17,211 nucleotides of DNA from assembly GCA_004557195.1 (NCBI GenBank), contig SFER01000097.1:1-17211 (forward strand), written 5' to 3'. The notes under the pieces were generated by a model, which was not told the origin of the DNA, ran no database searches, and saw nothing but the letters and a program-made list of their open reading frames with translations. Origin of the DNA: Bacteroidales bacterium (GTDB lineage: Bacteria; Bacteroidota; Bacteroidia; Bacteroidales; Muribaculaceae). A program made the position numbers and the translations under genes. Position 1 is the first letter of the stretch, and every line of letters begins with the position of its first letter. Positions 15,315 through 17,211 of this stretch are shown piece after piece.

Positions 15315-15835
15315 TCTTCGGGCGAGAGCAAGTCCTGCTTCATCGCCGCAAATTGTGGCGAATCGGGCATTACTTCTACAATTCTTACCAAATCGCTGTG
15401 ATTCTTGATTTTCCCGATAGCATCGAGGTTGACAAGCAACCGTAAGGCAATGTATTGTCTGAGAGTGTTGTCGGCGGCGGCATTCTCCTCGGCGAGTTGC
15501 CAAGCAAATGGAAGGTTGCGGAGCAGCCTGTGGCAGGCAATGTCGGCAATCTCCACATTTGGAATATTGGCAATTATTGTCTTGGCAAAATCGAGGTCAA
15601 CATCTTCTGCCGGCATTATGGTGAGGGCGAGAATTTGGCTTTCTCGACACTTGCCATCGTTCCACAGCGCGCGTGCCAAAGCACCGTCGTGTCCGATTGT
15701 ACGAGCCAATTCGATTATTTGAGCGAGCGAAACGCCGAAAATATAGGGATGCGCATCGCCCGCCTTGCGCAGATAGTCTGCCATTATGCCGTTGCGAAGC
15801 GCGTACAGTTCTTTTTTTGCTTCTTGTATAGTCAT
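15311..15835 (-). CDS. AlkD-like HEAT-repeat protein, catalytic residues not evident
   Basis: The 174-aa protein resembles the short Bacteroidales proteins named DNA alkylation repair protein, built from HEAT-like helical repeats. FGVSLAQIIELARTIG (33-48), ALARALWNDGKCRESQILALTIM (52-74) and IADIACHRLLRNLPFAW (97-112) match the helices of that fold. True AlkD glycosylases (about 230 aa) use a W-x-x-x-D active-site segment. Here the corresponding stretch reads NVEIADIA, with no tryptophan, so activity on N-alkyl purines is doubtful. An upstream in-frame ATG at 15857-15859 would add eight residues, but it lies inside the right arm of the terminator of the preceding gene. The ATG at 15833-15835 (MTIQEAKKEL) is therefore chosen. 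The last codons overlap the opposite gene's stop. Confidence 0.75.
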   Translation of the reverse strand: MTIQEAKKELYALRNGIMADYLRKAGDAHPYIFGVSLAQIIELARTIGHDGALARALWNDGKCRESQILALTIMPAEDVDLDFAKTIIANIPNVEIADIACHRLLRNLPFAWQLAEENAAADNTLRQYIALRLLVNLDAIGKIKNHSDLVRIVEVMPDSPQFAAMKQDLLSPED

Positions 15836-15839
15836 GATG

Positions 15840-15890
15840 AAAGAAAACGGTTCCGACATGCTGCCGAGATGCAGCGAGTGCCGGAACCGT
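15840..15890 (-). terminator. Intrinsic terminator downstream of the dipeptidyl peptidase III gene
   Basis: Read on the minus strand, ACGGTTCCGGCA (15890 to 15879) pairs with TGTCGGAACCGT (15858 to 15847) over 12 positions with one G-T wobble. Inside, GCTGC/GCAGC adds five more pairs. The stem is followed at once by TTTTCTTT. This is a strong Rho-independent terminator for the M49 gene, whose stop codon is 13 nt upstream of the stem. There is no comparable T-tract on the plus-strand side. Confidence 0.85.
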
Positions 15891-15903
15891 AAATGTTTAG
15901 ACC

Positions 15904-17211
15904 TTATTTAGTGAGAGTTGAATAATCCTTGGAGTAGCGGAGCATCTGGTCGATATAGCCTTCGGAATAATCGATTGTGATGTCTTGGATATTTCCGTTT
16001 TTGTCGTGAACAGGACGATAAATCGGGTTGACAAAGCCTTTATAGGGAGCAATGTTGAGTTGCGAGTAGCGCTCAAGCACCTCTTTGTGGAGCTCGGGGT
16101 CAACTTTCACCGCATATTGCTCAACGAGTGCGCGTCCGGCATCATAGTCGCCGGTGGATTTAATGCGTTGAATCTCGGCAAGCAACTCACCGAAGAGTTC
16201 GCGCAGACGCTCGTAGTTGTTGATTTTGATGAAAGTTTTGCCATCGCGTTTCACATATTCAATTACATTCTCGCTTTTGCCATGCTCGTAAGCCCATTCG
16301 GCAATGAGTTTGCGGTTGCGCATGTGAGATTCCTCGATATCCTTGCCCGGCTCGATGCGCATAAGTTGGGTCATATTGCCATTGAGGATATATTTGTAGT
16401 AGCAAGCCTTGTAGGCATCGGGATTGTCGAGAAGTCCGAGGTCGATAAGTTTTTGGTCTGCCATATAATAGAGGGCGAAAAGGTCGGCGCGAGTTTCCTC
16501 CAATGTAGAGCCGTAGGCTTTGAGAGCGTCGGGATCGACACCCGGGAGCAATTTTCCCGAGCCATGTCCAAGACATTCGTGGAGGTCGGTGTGGAGGTTG
16601 TCGGTAATGAAGCCGTATTTATCCAAAAGGTCGGAAGTGTATTTGTCGATTACAAACTCGGCATTGAAGCCATTGCCTTGAGCCGCCTTGTCGTAGGCAT
16701 CGGTGATATTCTCGATAGTAACCGATTTCGAGCCGTAGCGGGCGCGAATCCAGTTGGAGTTGGGCAAGTTGATGCCGATAGGAGTAGCCGGGTAGCAGTC
16801 ACCGGCAAGAATTGCGGCATTGATAACCTTGGCAGAAACGCCCTTCACCTGTTCCTTTTTGAATCGAGCGTCAACCGGCGAATGGTCTTCAAACCATTGA
16901 GCATTGTTGCTAATGACTTCGGTGCGGTGAGATGCTTCCTCGTTTTTGATATTAACGAGCGACTCCCATGAGCCGGTCATGCCGAGCGGGTCGCCATAGG
17001 ACTCGATAAAACCATTTACAAAATCAATTTTGCTCTTGGTGTCGCCAGCCCAGATGATAGAGTACTCGTCGAAAGTCTTGAGGTCTCCGGTGGTGTAGAA
17101 ATCTACAAGCGAAGCAATTGTTTTGCGTTGGGTGTCGTTGATAGCGACAGCCTCCGCTTTTTTGAGCCAATACACAATCTTCTCGATGGCCTTGCCGTAG
17201 AGACCGCCGAT
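15904..17211 (-). CDS. Dipeptidyl peptidase III, M49 zinc metallopeptidase, C-terminal part
   Basis: The frame runs to the right edge of the window, so the start lies outside; 435 residues plus stop are visible, of about 675 in the Bacteroides enzyme. M49 enzymes remove dipeptides from the N-terminus of short peptides. The zinc motif HECLGH (H-E-x-x-x-H form unique to M49) is at 16564-16581, and the second zinc motif EETRAD, with the ligand Glu, is at 16483-16500. Upstream, GINLPNSNWIRARYGSKS and the preceding WFEDHSPVDARFKKE fit the family's catalytic lobe. The cysteine in HECLGH is also seen in the Bacteroides thetaiotaomicron enzyme, whereas animal enzymes have HELLGH. A strong terminator follows the gene. 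Any signal peptide cannot be seen. Confidence 0.95.
   Translation of the reverse strand: MGGLYGKAIEKIVYWLKKAEAVAINDTQRKTIASLVDFYTTGDLKTFDEYSIIWAGDTKSKIDFVNGFIESYGDPLGMTGSWESLVNIKNEEASHRTEVISNNAQWFEDHSPVDARFKKEQVKGVSAKVINAAILAGDCYPATPIGINLPNSNWIRARYGSKSVTIENITDAYDKAAQGNGFNAEFVIDKYTSDLLDKYGFITDNLHTDLHECLGHGSGKLLPGVDPDALKAYGSTLEETRADLFALYYMADQKLIDLGLLDNPDAYKACYYKYILNGNMTQLMRIEPGKDIEESHMRNRKLIAEWAYEHGKSENVIEYVKRDGKTFIKINNYERLRELFGELLAEIQRIKSTGDYDAGRALVEQYAVKVDPELHKEVLERYSQLNIAPYKGFVNPIYRPVHDKNGNIQDITIDYSEGYIDQMLRYSKDYSTLTK

Noticed and set aside
15857..15859. Upstream ATG as the start of the AlkD-like gene
   Set aside because: It is embedded in the 3' arm of the preceding gene's terminator, and the extra residues lie outside the conserved region.
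15985..16971. Long open frame on the plus strand, 328 codons
   Set aside because: It is antisense to the M49 peptidase with intact HECLGH and EETRAD. The translation is a repetitive Val/Phe-rich shadow.
1..17211. tRNA or rRNA genes, CRISPR arrays, insertion sequences, phage attachment sites
   Set aside because: Coding regions fill nearly all of the window. I found no spaced repeats, transposase or integrase motifs, or cloverleaf sequences by eye.

Overview
The window looks like chromosomal, mostly housekeeping DNA from a member of Bacteroidota, order Bacteroidales, possibly of the Muribaculaceae type (family-level placement is inference). The clues are promoter cores of the Bacteroidota form TAnnTTTG ahead of three genes, weak or absent Shine-Dalgarno sequences, and lineage-typical proteins: DUF3667, a DUF4296 lipoprotein after lspA, a type 2 IleRS, a TraR/DksA-like protein that has lost most zinc cysteines, and an M49 peptidase with HECLGH. 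No RNA gene, insertion sequence, phage gene or CRISPR array is visible. The longest stretch without a gene is 156 bp (8314-8469) and it is described below.

Layout. (1) 1-6809, plus strand, appears to be one transcription unit entering from the left: the end of a nucleoside permease, rsmE, kdsA, then a compact surface-glycan cassette of an O-acyltransferase, a GT2 glycosyltransferase, a Wzx-type flippase and a GT4 glycosyltransferase. The last four genes are joined by three identical 4-nt ATGA start/stop overlaps. KdsA makes the Kdo precursor of the lipid A core. The cassette could add, acetylate and flip a short lipid-linked sugar, but no polymerase or initiating enzyme lies in the window. 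(2) 6868-8313, plus: a RluA-family pseudouridine synthase and a DUF3667 zinc-ribbon membrane protein, behind a candidate promoter. (3) 8314-8469: intergenic, with a 13-nt duplication, an AT-rich palindrome, a promoter core and a leader hairpin. (4) 8470-9651, plus: a Ddl-like ATP-grasp ligase. (5) 9728-15314, plus: ileS, a DksA-like gene, lspA, a DUF4296 lipoprotein and a 93-codon orphan, behind the best promoter in the window. (6) 15311-17211, minus: an AlkD-like HEAT protein downstream of the C-terminal two thirds of a dipeptidyl peptidase III, separated by a strong intrinsic terminator.

I did not find a convincing new multi-gene system. The most interesting points are single-gene features. 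IleRS carries GIHH in place of the HIGH signature, which predicts mupirocin hyper-resistance. The Ddl-like ligase has a non-canonical second-substrate motif and a structured 5' leader. The small glycan cassette is tightly coupled. A terminator hairpin covers the obvious start codon of the AlkD-like gene and so moves its start.
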